From: Gammaproteobacteria bacterium
Lineage (GTDB): Bacteria; Pseudomonadota; Gammaproteobacteria; Steroidobacterales; Steroidobacteraceae
Direction: 5' to 3'
NCBI GenBank assembly: GCA_016882265.1
Contig: VGVB01000033.1
Span: 1-33,456, forward strand
DNA: 33,456 nucleotides
Positions 1 to 10,238 of this stretch are shown piece after piece. The stretch's first letter is position 1; each line of letters starts with the position of its first letter. The notes under the pieces are model-generated. The model was given only the letters and a program-made list of their open reading frames with translations, searched no databases and had not been told where the DNA came from. The position numbers and the translations under genes are program-made.

Positions 1-116
1 TCGATGTGCTGCTGGACGAGCCGGTAGAGCGCCGTACGCTCGGGCCGGCGGCGACGGTAGACCCGGGCGGCGGCGGAGCCGATCGCGGGACAGCAGTGCG
101 GGCGGGCGGCCGACAT
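1..116 (-). CDS. IS91-type transposase, N-terminal fragment (runs off left edge)
   Basis: Translating the minus strand from an ATG at 116 gives 38 residues before the window ends. The second half, VYRRRRPERTALYRLVQQH, resembles the conserved opening of IS91-family transposases, which begin with a 'VYRPRxPExTxLYxLVxxH' segment before their zinc-binding and HUH nuclease domains. An in-frame TGA lies a little upstream, so this ATG is the first plausible start. The catalytic part is outside the window, so it cannot be said whether the gene is intact. It suits the remnant-rich DNA to its right. The family call rests on one short motif. Confidence 0.5.
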   Translation of the reverse strand, partial: MSAARPHCCPAIGSAAARVYRRRRPERTALYRLVQQHI

Positions 117-709
117 CCGTGTCTGGCCATGTGGAACGAATCAACTGACGATAGCCGTCGTCGGACCAGGCGCTGCGGCGCAAATCGGGCCTGATCACCC
201 GGAAACGGGACGATCAATCCCCACGTGGTGCCCGTGCCGTACAGTCTCCTCGAAATATGCGACCCCCGGTAGTGACACTCTCGGGCGGTCAGCATGCCGC
301 AGCGGCGGTTCAAATCGAGACCAGCCGAAAATCGCAAAACCGCACGCTCGTTCAACCCGGTACGCTCCACCGGGTGCGTAACGTTGGGACACTACTGGGA
401 CCGCCCTCTTTTCTCGCTACAGCGCCAGCAGCCGATCGAGCATTTCCCGCGGGGTCACGGCGACGGGCGCCGGCAGCTCCGCCCGTTTCATTTCCGTCCC
501 GTTCACCGCGTCACGATCACCGCCGAGCCGTGGCCGAACAGGCCCTGGTTGCAGGTGATGCCGGCGCGGGCAGAACTGCAGGTCCTCGATCCAGTCGAGC
601 ACGACCGCGGACTCGATGCTTGCAATCACTTCAACTCGGGTATGGGGCAGACGTCAAGGGCAGACGTCAAGGCTTGCACAGTGAAAGGATAGGAATAGAA
701 TCGGTCCCC
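117..709. other. Stretch without a convincing gene; 13-bp tandem repeat at 645-670
   Basis: No reading frame here shows a recognisable family. A minus-strand frame at 417-629 (70 codons) has protein-like ends, but its middle reads more naturally in a neighbouring frame, so it may be a frameshifted remnant. The unit GGGCAGACGTCAA occurs twice head to tail at 645-657 and 658-670, just upstream of hicB. The stretch otherwise looks like debris between the IS91-type fragment and the toxin-antitoxin pair. Confidence 0.4.
674..701 (+). promoter_or_regulatory. Possible sigma-70 promoter for hicBA
   Basis: TTGCAC at 674-679 and TAGAAT at 696-701 are 16 bases apart, a fair match to a -35/-10 pair. The predicted start of transcription (about 708) almost coincides with the hicB ATG at 710, which would give a nearly leaderless message. 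Either the transcript is leaderless or the true promoter lies further upstream, so the call is weak. Confidence 0.3.
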
Positions 710-919
710 ATGAAAGAGCTCGTTTTTGAAGTCACTCAGGAAGCCGACGGCGGCTTTGTCGCCGAGTCGCTGGGCGAAGGCGTCATTACCCAAGCCGATA
801 CCTGGGATGAGCTGCGGGAAAACGTGCGTGAAGCGACCGAGGCTTATTTTTTCGATAGCACTCCGCCTGAACGTATCCGCTTGCATCTGATCCGGGATGA
901 GATTCTGGCCGTTGGATGA
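710..919 (+). CDS. hicB: HicB-like antitoxin (DUF1902/HicB family)
   Basis: A 69-residue protein starting MKELVFEVTQEADGGFVAES, the partial RNase H-like fold of HicB antitoxins, with the usual 'GGFVAESLGEGVITQADTWD' and 'ELRENVREATEAYF' segments. HicB proteins bind and neutralise the HicA mRNA interferase and usually repress their own operon. No separate DNA-binding domain follows, as in the short HicB subgroup. The open frame extends upstream to 257, but that part shows no similarity, so the ATG at 710 is chosen. Its TGA overlaps the hicA ATG by four bases (ATGA), which implies coupled translation. Confidence 0.8.
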   Translation: MKELVFEVTQEADGGFVAESLGEGVITQADTWDELRENVREATEAYFFDSTPPERIRLHLIRDEILAVG

Positions 920-1155
920 AGCTACCCAGAGACCTCAGTGGGCGACATCTGGTGCAGGCCCTGTGCCGTGACTGGCGATATCGCCTCGTCCACCAGGTGG
1001 GCAGTCACATTGTCATCGAAACCGACACCCCTCAACATCAAAGGCTCAGCGTTCCAGATCACCATCCGCTACGCCTCGGAACACTCGGCGCCATCCTGCG
1101 CGCAGTAGCCGCCCACAAGAACGTCAGACGCGAAGAAATCCTGGCCTCTCTGTGA
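916..1155 (+). CDS. hicA: HicA-like mRNA interferase toxin
   Basis: A 79-residue protein of the HicA/YcfA family, a small double-stranded-RNA-binding-like fold that cleaves mRNA. The diagnostic Gly-Ser-His (residues 29-31) is present, with His31 the expected catalytic residue, followed by the 'LSVPDHHPLRLGTLGAILRAV' strand-helix unit seen in the family. It starts inside the stop codon of hicB. The order antitoxin then toxin is the reverse of the classical hicA-hicB layout but is common in this short-HicB subgroup. The pair looks intact. Confidence 0.8.
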   Translation: MKLPRDLSGRHLVQALCRDWRYRLVHQVGSHIVIETDTPQHQRLSVPDHHPLRLGTLGAILRAVAAHKNVRREEILASL

Positions 1156-1165
1156 GTCTGCTCCG

Positions 1166-1273
1166 GCCAGCCTCGACCTTCGCCGTGTTGATCACAGCGC
1201 TGATGCCGGTGTTCACCCCGCGGCCGATGGTGCAGACCTTGCCGACCGACGCGTCGTCGCGGATCTCCGTCAC
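1166..1273 (-). pseudogene. Zinc-dependent alcohol dehydrogenase remnant
   Basis: In one minus-strand frame, about 36 codons read VTEIRDDASVGKVCTIGRGV and continue NTGISAVINTAKVEAG. This matches the segment of class III-type or NDMA-dependent alcohol dehydrogenases where the family has 'KVCxIGCGVxTGxGAVxNTAKVEPG'. The catalytic-zinc cysteine of the 'GCG' motif is Arg here, and neither the N-terminal catalytic domain nor the rest of the Rossmann domain is present. It is a decayed internal fragment abutting the S8 peptidase/TonB receptor remnant. Confidence 0.55.
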
Positions 1274-1689
1274 CGCGGCTGCTGCGCCTCGACCACCGCG
1301 CGCAGCGCCGGCGCCAGGAAGCCCATGCCCTCGGCGCCCTGTTCCACGGTCTCACCGGGATTGGTGCCCGCGTTCGCCGCCAGGTCCTCGTGCGTGTACA
1401 TGTAGCCTTCGTCGATGATGCCGACCCACACGGAACTGCAATTCGTGTGGTTCGCGGTCCACGCCTCACCTGCCTGGCTGCCGTAGGAATTGGCCGGCTG
1501 CGGGCAGGGCCACGGACCGAGCGGCACCAGGGCGGCGGGCAGCCCCTCAAGCGCCGGGTACAGGGCGTCCACGATCTTCACGTCGAACGTGCCCTCGCCG
1601 TCCTCGTTCAGGTAATACAGGCCCGCCACCCACTTCAGGCGGTCGTTGAAGGACAGCCCCGAGACCTGCAGCTCCTGGCTCAACTGGTG
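1270..1689 (-). pseudogene. Chimeric remnant: TonB receptor piece fused to S8 peptidase piece
   Basis: One open frame joins two unrelated families. Roughly 1489-1689 reads QLSQELQVSGLSFNDRLKWV and continues AGLYYLNEDGEG, a typical stretch of a TonB-dependent receptor beta-barrel. From about 1488 to 1348 it becomes YGSQAGEAWTANHTNCSSVW followed by VGIIDEGYMYTHEDLAAN, the start of a subtilisin-like (S8) catalytic domain with the Asp of the 'IDEG' motif. The remaining 25 codons to the TGA at 1270 are unrecognised. No start region, signal peptide or full domain is present for either family, so it cannot encode a working receptor or protease. Confidence 0.6.
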
Positions 1690-1693
1690 TTAG

Positions 1694-2197
1694 CTCGAGG
1701 GGCTGCGCCGCGATGAACTGGATCTGGAATTCGTGTGGCTGCCGATTCCTGAGGACGAGTTCGACGTTGGGGAACTGATGAATGAGCCGCTAGTCGCCGT
1801 ATTGCCGATGGGACACCGGCTGGCCGACAAGCCCACGGTCGCCAGCAAAGACCTCTCAAGCGAGCCGCTGGTGCTCCTCTCGCGCGCGCTCGCGCCGGAT
1901 TCGTTTCACCAGATCGAGGAGCTGTTCGTGCGCGCGGGCGCCGTGATGAATGTCGCGCACGAGCTCGAGAACCTCATGTCGATGATCAACTTTGTGGCGA
2001 TGGGAACCGGGTGCGGTGTGGTGCCCGATCACACGCGGGCCATTCGTCGCAAGGGAGTGGTGTACCGGCCGCTACGGGCTCCGAACCTGATCCGGAGGCT
2101 GGCGATCATCAAGAAGAAGGGGCATGGAGACCTGGCGGAGCTGTTCTACCGCTTCACGATTGAAAACCTAGCCCGACTTCGCGGATTCGGGCAGTAG
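1694..2197 (+). pseudogene. LysR-type regulator, C-terminal fragment
   Basis: The frame opens just after a TAG at 1691 and reads LEGLRRDELDLEFVWLPIPE, then a normal LysR effector-binding half: 'EPLVAVLPMGHRLADKP', 'MINFVAMGTGCGVVPDHTR' and a natural C-terminal end at 2197. The helix-turn-helix and first effector subdomain, about 130 residues, are missing and the upstream DNA is a different gene's remnant, so this is a 5'-truncated regulator gene. A GTG at 1733 could in principle start a shorter protein, but that would lack DNA binding. Confidence 0.75.
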
Positions 2198-2660
2198 CGC
2201 AAGGGTAAGGCGCTGATTTTGTCAGGATGTGAGCGGCGAAGGTCTGCACTACACGGGTGTGGCTGCAGGGGCCTGGGCGGCGGTGATTTTCGGCGGTGGC
2301 TGGGCCGGCAGCGTGAGCTGGAACTCCTCCGTTACCTGCAGACCGAACAGCGATCGCTGCAGGATTTCGTCTGATCGGACCCACCCGATTTCGCGAGTTG
2401 GGGACCACCGTCGGGGCCATTCCGGGCATCAGGCCCGAGCATGGGAGTGGTCCGCCGATGTCGAGATTGGTCTGTTCGCCTTGGTTTCCGGGGATAACCG
2501 TCTGAGGTGGCGCGATCGCCGTGCCACTGTCCTGCTGCGCGGTCATGCCGTGCGACTCCGGGGTATCGACACTCCCTTTCCTGGTACCGCTGCCGCACCC
2601 TTTGTGGGTATCCACAGAGGAGCGGGCGACATGGCGGTGGATCGTGTCCCGCTACACTCA
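2198..2660. other. Gene-poor stretch with a possible frameshifted coding remnant
   Basis: No intact gene was recognised. On the minus strand a 59-codon open stretch at 2249-2428 without a start codon has protein-like composition (it includes WVRSDEILQRSLFGLQVTEE and ends in a Pro/Ala-rich tail). The DNA upstream of it, about 2430-2615, reads openly in a different frame, as if a gene had been frameshifted. I could not assign a family. The open plus-strand frames here are mostly antisense to the acetyltransferase gene. Confidence 0.3.
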
Positions 2661-3146
2661 TCAGCCGCCAAGCCCGAGATAGAGCGTCATGGGTTCGCCG
2701 GCAAATGCGACGAATCCGCAGTGTTCATAGAACTGCCTGGCGTTTTCATCCTTCGCATCCACAATCAGCGCGTAGGCTGCCACGTCGCTCCGCGCTTTCA
2801 GGCAACGATCCACAGCGCAGGCGAGCAGCAGTTTCCCGATGCCCTGCCCGTGCCGGTCCTTGCGTATCGCCAACCGGCCGAGGCGAAAGCATGGCACCGG
2901 GTAGCAAGGCAGCTTCTGGCGGTCCTTGTCCCGCAGCTCCGCGGCGTCCACTTGGGCCGCACTCAGGCAGTAATAGCCAAGAATCGCGGTCGGTGCGTCG
3001 GTATCCACCAGCACGAATGGTGTGCTGACGCCCTTGCGCCGGTGCTGCTCGGCAAGGCGTTTCAGGTAATCGTTGAGATCAGGAACGCCGCAATCGAAAC
3101 CACTGCGGTTATGCACGCCGACGTCGAGCGCACGCTCCTCAAGCAC
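2661..3146 (-). CDS. GNAT acetyltransferase toxin (TacT-like)
   Basis: A 161-residue GNAT-fold protein of the type paired with DUF1778 antitoxins, which acetylates aminoacyl-tRNA to stop translation. The opening 'FDCGVPDLNDYLKRLA' is the family's 'FxCGxxxLdxWL' signature. The acetyl-CoA loop is RHGQGIG (98-104), and Tyr140 in 'ARQFYEHCGF' is the expected catalytic residue. The start is a GTG at 3146, giving an 8-base overlap with the antitoxin gene upstream. Length and motifs are complete, so the protein is probably active. The substrate tRNA cannot be told from the sequence. Confidence 0.85.
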   Translation of the reverse strand: MLEERALDVGVHNRSGFDCGVPDLNDYLKRLAEQHRRKGVSTPFVLVDTDAPTAILGYYCLSAAQVDAAELRDKDRQKLPCYPVPCFRLGRLAIRKDRHGQGIGKLLLACAVDRCLKARSDVAAYALIVDAKDENARQFYEHCGFVAFAGEPMTLYLGLGG

Positions 3147-3414
3147 GGCGGACTTTCCGCCGCGCCTCCTTCAGCGCCTGCGACAAGTGCGCATTCGGCA
3201 CGAAAGGACCGCTGATCGCCGCCGCAAAACGCGCGAAGTCCCGCTCGCCGAGCACGACGCGGGTTTCCCGTTCGAGCAGGGCCTGCGCCTTCTCCTTGGC
3301 TGCCGCACGCACGAAGCCGGCCATCGTCGTTCCCATGAGCGCGGCCGCTCGCGCGACGATTTTCTTCTCGCCGGAATCCAGTTTGAGATCGAAACGGGCG
3401 GCTGTCGAGGTCAT
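3139..3414 (-). CDS. DUF1778 ribbon-helix-helix antitoxin (TacA-like)
   Basis: A 91-residue protein. The N-terminal part, RFDLKLDSGEKKIVARAAAL followed by 'MGTTMAGFVRAAAKEKAQALL', is the ribbon-helix-helix DNA-binding domain of DUF1778 antitoxins. The C-terminal part (about 55-91, 'VVLGERDFARFAAAISGPFVPNAHLSQALKEA') is the toxin-wrapping tail that ends in the usual 'F...L..P..PN..L..A' pattern. It precedes and overlaps the acetyltransferase toxin gene. A palindrome directly upstream of its ATG suits autorepression. The ATG has GGAG eight bases upstream. Confidence 0.88.
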   Translation of the reverse strand: MTSTAARFDLKLDSGEKKIVARAAALMGTTMAGFVRAAAKEKAQALLERETRVVLGERDFARFAAAISGPFVPNAHLSQALKEARRKVRRA

Positions 3415-3415
3415 G

Positions 3416-3467
3416 GCCGTATCTCCAGGAGATACGGCATTTTACCGTATCGAAATCCTCGGAACAA
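3416..3467 (-). promoter_or_regulatory. Promoter and palindromic operator of the tacA/tacT-like pair
   Basis: On the minus strand TTGTTC (3467-3462), a 17-base spacer and TAAAAT (3444-3439) form a plausible promoter. Between the -10 box and the ATG lies a perfect 11-bp inverted repeat with one central base at 3416-3438 (arms GCCGTATCTCC and GGAGATACGGC). It includes the Shine-Dalgarno GGAG. A further CCGTAT half-site at 3445-3450 flanks the other side of the -10 box. Ribbon-helix-helix antitoxins typically bind such repeats, so autoregulation by the antitoxin is the likely reading. Confidence 0.65.
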
Positions 3468-3492
3468 ACGCCTGTGCTCCGCAAGTACTCGA

Positions 3493-4494
3493 TCAAGCCA
3501 ACACGGGTGCCAGCAGATATTCGTGATGCAGGCCACCCAGCACCGATCTGGTGCGCACCCCGAGGCGCTCGCCGAGCCGATGGCGGGTCAGTGATGTCGT
3601 AGGCGGCACGACCGCCGATGGCGGGCCCGGTACACCGGGGCCCAGCGCCATGTGCGGGCGTCCGTGGTTGTAATGCGCCACCCATACCCTCAGGATCGAT
3701 CGCAGGTGCGACTCCGACAGCGGTATCAACCAGTCCGGGCACTCGCGTCGAATCGTGCCGATCACCCGTTCGCAGATCGCATTGGCCTGGGGGCTGTGCG
3801 GTGGCGACTCGAGCACGGTCAGGCCGAGATTCCTGATCGATTCGTCGAGGCTCCTCGCGAAGATGCTGTCCCGGTCGTGAATCAGTTACTGGCGGGCATC
3901 GTCGAACCCGACGACCTCCCGCAGCTGCTGCAGGGTCCAGACCGCACTCGGGTGCGCCGTCACCGCGACGCGCACCAGTCGGCGGCTACTGTGGTCGATG
4001 ACCACGAACACGTAGAACAGTCGAAATGTCGCCGTGACCGCCACGAAGAAGTCACAGGCGACGATGGCGCGCGCGTGATTGCGCAGGAAGGTCGACCAGC
4101 GCTGATCGCCTCGAGGACGGCCCGGCGGTCGCTTCGGCAGGTACTTGCGCACCGTCCGCGGCGAGACCTGCAAGCCGAGCTTCAGCAGCATTTCGTTGGC
4201 GATCCGCTCTTCGTCCCAGAGTGGATTCTCTGTCGCCATGCGCCGGATCAGCGTCTCGGGTCGAACCACGACCAGGGAATCGCGCCAATCGAAGAGCCGT
4301 GACAGCACAGCCAGCGACAACCGCGTCGCGGCATCGACGCGCCTCGGCTTGACGCCGCGCTCCCGGTACAGCGCCAGTTGCCGGCGGAGAAAGAGGTTCT
4401 CCGCTTCGACGGATCGCCGAGACCTGAGCGAAAGCACAAGGATGCCGGCCAGGTCGGCCCGTAGCCGAAGCGCGATTCGAACCAGAGCGATCAC
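3493..4494 (-). pseudogene. DDE integrase-core transposase with an internal stop codon
   Basis: The frame reads through about 333 codons and is broken only by a TAA at 3888-3886. The part before it has an N-terminal helical region ([20 protein letters not shown]), a helix-turn-helix ('NEMLLKLGLQVSPRTVRKYL') and the first catalytic Asp in VACDFFVAV. After the stop the same frame continues LIHDRDSIFARSLDES with the second Asp, then SPPHSPQANAICERVIGTIR with the catalytic Glu, and ends VLGGLHHEYLLAPVLA. The family usually has Tyr where the stop sits ('xYLIHDRD'), so a single base change explains it. No clear terminal inverted repeats were found. Confidence 0.8.
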
Positions 4495-4515
4495 GCCTCG
4501 ATCATGCCACAGGCC

Positions 4516-4532
4516 GCCGAAGGCCCTTCGGC
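4516..4532. repeat. Short perfect inverted repeat beside the transposase gene
   Basis: GCCGAAGG and CCTTCGGC are separated by one base. It lies about 20 bases upstream of the transposase start, in the 197-bp gap before the sdaA stop. It could belong to the insertion sequence end or be a hairpin beyond sdaA. It has no T-run, so it is not a classical terminator. Confidence 0.35.
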
Positions 4533-4691
4533 CGGGTCAATTCGCCCCGGATGGAATACTCGCGGAGCACAGCGGCCGTGGCAGGGCCGGACGCTGATTC
4601 GTTTCGCTCCGAACATCTGCAACTCAGCCGCCGATCTCGAAGTGGCGGCCCGCGCGGCGACCGCGGCGGCCTGAAGCGCGCGACGATGATC

Positions 4692-6059
<1,368 letters not shown>

Positions 6060-6099
6060 CGCGATCCTGCCCGGGGCCGGCGGGGGCGACATTCTAGCC

Positions 6100-6124
6100 G
6101 GAAAAGGGGACGCTTCCCTTTTCC
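6100..6124 (-). terminator. Hairpin directly after ligC, possible operon terminator
   Basis: GGAAAAGGG and CCCTTTTCC can form a 9-bp stem around a 7-base loop, starting two bases after the ligC stop codon. The A-rich then T-rich arms resemble an intrinsic terminator, but no T-run follows the stem. It could instead be a REP-like palindrome that ends or stabilises the lig transcript before sdaA. Confidence 0.45.
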
Positions 6125-6125
6125 T

Positions 6126-7076
6126 TCACGCTTCTTCGCGCAGCATCCGCTCCATCCGGTCCAGCGTCAGATAGCAGGGCAGCACCTGGGCGACGCTGGA
6201 GTTCGGCTCGCGCCGCTCGCGGATCGCGGCGACGAACTCGCGGTCCTGCAGTTCGATGCCGTCCAGCGACACCGCCACCCGGGACACGTCGATCGCGTTG
6301 CCCTTGCCGTCGACCAGCTCGTCGTAGCGGGCGATGTAGGTGCCGTGGTCGCAGATGTAACGGAAGAACGTGCCGAGCGGGCCGTCGTTGTTGAACGACA
6401 GCGACAACGTGCAGATCGCGCCGCTGGCGGTCTTGAGCTGGATCGACATGTCCATCGCGATGCCGAGCTCGGGGTGGGTCGGACCCTGCAACGCGTGCGC
6501 TACCGTGATCGGCGAACCGCTCTGATACTGAAACAGGTCGACCGTGTGCGCAGCGTGGTGCCACAGCAGGTGGTCGGTCCACGAGCGCGGCTGGCCGAGG
6601 GCGTTCATGTTGCTGCGGCGGAAGAAGTAGGTCTGGACGTCGAGCTGCTGCAGCGCCAGTTCAGCGGCGGCCAGCCGGCGGTGCAGCCACTGGTGCGACG
6701 GGTTGAAGCGCCGTGTGTGCCCGACCATGCAGACCAGGCCGGTCTCACGCTGGCGCCGGGCCACGGCCTCGGCGCCGGCGCGGCTGTCGGCCAGCGGGAT
6801 CTCGACCTGCACGTGCTTGCCGGCCGCGAGACACTGCAGCGCCTGCGCGGCATGCAGTGGCGTCGGCGTGCACAGGATCGCGGCCTCGACGCCGGGCAGC
6901 GCCAGCGCTTCGCCGAGCTCGGTCGTAACCCGCGCGACGCCGTACTTCTGCGCGACCGCACGCGTCGGTTCCAGCTCGCGACCGACCAGCGCGACGACCT
7001 CGACGCCGTCGATGCGCCGCAGCGCGTCGAGATGCTTCTGGCCGAAAGCACCAGCGCCGGCGAGCACGATCTTCAT
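6126..7076 (-). CDS. ligC: 4-carboxy-2-hydroxymuconate-6-semialdehyde dehydrogenase
   Basis: A 316-residue Gfo/Idh/MocA-family oxidoreductase. The N-terminal Rossmann fold has the nucleotide motif GAGAFG at residues 7-12. The C-terminal half reads 'SFNNDGPLGTFFRYICDHGTYIARYDEL', as in LigC proteins. LigC oxidises the hemiacetal form of the protocatechuate 4,5-cleavage product to 2-pyrone-4,6-dicarboxylate using NAD(P)+. On sequence alone the family is broad, but position immediately after ligAB (7 bases from the ligB stop) and the length of the characterised enzymes make the assignment firm. It is the last gene of the lig operon, and GGAG precedes its ATG. Confidence 0.9.
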   Translation of the reverse strand: MKIVLAGAGAFGQKHLDALRRIDGVEVVALVGRELEPTRAVAQKYGVARVTTELGEALALPGVEAAILCTPTPLHAAQALQCLAAGKHVQVEIPLADSRAGAEAVARRQRETGLVCMVGHTRRFNPSHQWLHRRLAAAELALQQLDVQTYFFRRSNMNALGQPRSWTDHLLWHHAAHTVDLFQYQSGSPITVAHALQGPTHPELGIAMDMSIQLKTASGAICTLSLSFNNDGPLGTFFRYICDHGTYIARYDELVDGKGNAIDVSRVAVSLDGIELQDREFVAAIRERREPNSSVAQVLPCYLTLDRMERMLREEA

Positions 7077-7083
7077 GGGCGGC

Positions 7084-8314
<1,231 letters not shown>

Positions 8315-8316
8315 GC

Positions 8317-9216
8317 TCAGCGCTCCAGCTCCGGCCAGTACAGGCGCAGCGGGTTGTCCACCAGCAGCTTGCGCTGCAGCTCGGCGGTCGGCGCGATGCG
8401 CGGGATCCAGTCCACCAGTGCGCCGTCGTCGGGCATGTGCGTAGTCATGTTCGGATGCGGCCAGTCGGTGCCCCACAGTACGCGGTCGGGGAACTCAGCG
8501 ACAATCGACCGTGCGAACGGCACGACATCGTCGTAGCCGGGCGGACCGCTTGCCGACAGCCGCTCCGGACAGCCGACCTTGGACCAGACCTGCGCATGCT
8601 CGCGGAGCAGGCGGCGGAACAGCGCGAAGGCCGGGCCGTCCGCTGGCTGCGTCACATCGGGCCGGCCCATGTGGTCGATGATCACGGGCACCGGCAGTCC
8701 GGCCAGCAGCTCGTAGAGTTCCGGCAGGTCCGGCGCCTCGAAGTACACGACGAGATGCCAGCCGAGCGGCCGGATGCGCGCGGCGACAGCCGGTAACGTG
8801 GCCGGCGCTGGCGTTTCGGTCAGCCGGCGCACGAAGCTGAAGCGCAGGCCGCGTACGCCGGCAGCGTGGAGCGCGCGCAGTTCCGCGTCGCCGACGTCCG
8901 CAGCGACGGTCGCGACGCCGCGCGCCCGGCCGCCGGCGTCGCGCAGTGCGTCCACCAGCGCGCGGTTGTCGCGGCCGTGACAGGTGGCCTGCACGATCAC
9001 GTTGCGCTCGAAGCCGAGCCGATCACGCAGCGCCCACAGCTTCTCCTTCGGCGCATCGGCGGGCGTATAGCGGCGCTCCGGCGCGTACGGGAAACGCTCG
9101 CCGGGCCCGAACACGTGGCAGTGCGCATCCACTGCACCCGGCGGCAGCCGGAAGCGCGGCCGCGATGGCTGGGCGCAGAACGGCAGCCAGCCGGGATCCG
9201 GCGCGCAGGTGTTCAT
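8317..9216 (-). CDS. ligI: 2-pyrone-4,6-dicarboxylate lactonase
   Basis: A 299-residue amidohydrolase-superfamily enzyme that hydrolyses 2-pyrone-4,6-dicarboxylate to 4-oxalomesaconate. The HxH motif lies at 32-34 ('GAVDAHCHVFGPGERFPYAP'), followed by 'VIVQATCHGRDNRA', 'VIIDHMGRPD' and the late Asp in 'WGTDWPHPN'. This lactonase is metal-independent in characterised LigI although the HxH is kept. Its ATG overlaps the ligJ stop by four bases. The longer open frame to 9546 is a shadow of ligJ. Confidence 0.94.
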   Translation of the reverse strand: MNTCAPDPGWLPFCAQPSRPRFRLPPGAVDAHCHVFGPGERFPYAPERRYTPADAPKEKLWALRDRLGFERNVIVQATCHGRDNRALVDALRDAGGRARGVATVAADVGDAELRALHAAGVRGLRFSFVRRLTETPAPATLPAVAARIRPLGWHLVVYFEAPDLPELYELLAGLPVPVIIDHMGRPDVTQPADGPAFALFRRLLREHAQVWSKVGCPERLSASGPPGYDDVVPFARSIVAEFPDRVLWGTDWPHPNMTTHMPDDGALVDWIPRIAPTAELQRKLLVDNPLRLYWPELER

Positions 9217-10238
9217 CGGCCGCGCGCCTGCAGCGCGGCGTCGAGCCGCGGGAAGACCCGCCGGGCGTTGCCCTCGAACACCTGGCGGCGCACGGCGTCG
9301 CTGAGCGGCAGCGCCTCGAGGTAGCGGCGGGTGTCGTCGAAGTGATGCCCGGTCTCGGGATCGATGCCGCGTACCGCGCCGATCATCTCCGAGCCGAACA
9401 GGATGTTGTCCGGGTCGATGACCCGCAGCAGCAGTTCGATGCCGGGCCGGTGATAGACGCAGGTGTCGAAGAATACGTTGCGCATCACATGGGTGGCGAG
9501 CGGCGGGCGTTTCAGCATGTCGGCGAGGCCGCGATAGCGCCCCCAATGGTACGGCACGGCGCCGCCGCCGTGCGGAATGATGAAGCGCAGGGTCGGAAAA
9601 TCGGCGAACAGGTCGCCCTCGAGCAACTGCATGAATGCCGTGGTATCGGCGTTCAGGTAGTGCGCGCCGGTCGCATGGAAGTTCGGGTTGCAGGAGGCCG
9701 AGACGTGGATCATCGCCGGCACGTCCAGCTCGACCATCTTCTCGTACAGCGGATACCAGTAGCGGTCGGTCAGCGGCGGCGAGCGCCAGTAACCGCCGGA
9801 CGGATCCGGGTTCAGGTTGCAGCCGACGAAGTCAAGCTCGCGGACGCAGCGCTCGAGCTCGCGGGCCGAGGTCCCGAGCGGCGCGCCGGGCGACTGCGGC
9901 AACTGGCACACGCCGGCGAAGTTGTCCGGGTACAGCGTGACGACGCGCCGGATCAGGTCGTTGCAGGCGCGGGTCCACGCCAGTGACATGGCCTCGTCGC
10001 CGGCGTGATGGCCCATCGCGGAAGCGCGCGGCGAGAACAGCGTCAGGTCGGCGCCGCGCTCGCGCTGCATCTGTAACTGGTTGCGCTCGATGCTGGCGCG
10101 CAGTTCGTCGTCGCTGATCGCGCCCGGGACTGGAATCCGCAGCGATGGATCGCGCTGGCGCGCGAGCTGCCGTTCCCGATAGGCCTGGTGCGCCGCCGGC
10201 GCGGTCGTGTAGTGGCCGTGACAGTCGATGATCAGCAC
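9213..10238 (-). CDS. ligJ: 4-oxalomesaconate hydratase (amidohydrolase family)
   Basis: A 341-residue metal-dependent amidohydrolase-fold hydratase adding water to (4E)-oxalomesaconate/4-carboxy-2-hydroxymuconate to give 4-carboxy-4-hydroxy-2-oxoadipate. Visible are the HxH at His7/His9 in 'IIDCHGHYTT', 'AMIHVSASCNPNFHATGAHY', 'IIPHGGGAVPYHWGR' and 'ILFGSEMIGAVRGIDPETG'. The start is a GTG at 10238 that overlaps the end of the DUF1932 gene by seven bases and gives the length of characterised LigJ. The open frame upstream of it belongs to antisense or shadow reading. Confidence 0.93.
   Translation of the reverse strand: MLIIDCHGHYTTAPAAHQAYRERQLARQRDPSLRIPVPGAISDDELRASIERNQLQMQRERGADLTLFSPRASAMGHHAGDEAMSLAWTRACNDLIRRVVTLYPDNFAGVCQLPQSPGAPLGTSARELERCVRELDFVGCNLNPDPSGGYWRSPPLTDRYWYPLYEKMVELDVPAMIHVSASCNPNFHATGAHYLNADTTAFMQLLEGDLFADFPTLRFIIPHGGGAVPYHWGRYRGLADMLKRPPLATHVMRNVFFDTCVYHRPGIELLLRVIDPDNILFGSEMIGAVRGIDPETGHHFDDTRRYLEALPLSDAVRRQVFEGNARRVFPRLDAALQARGR

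Noticed and set aside
307..316. tRNA-like GGTTCAAATC
   Set aside because: The flanking bases do not pair as a T-stem and no acceptor or anticodon arms can be built around it.
2229..3215. 328-codon plus-strand open frame
   Set aside because: Its second half is antisense to the acetyltransferase toxin and the rest has no recognisable motif.
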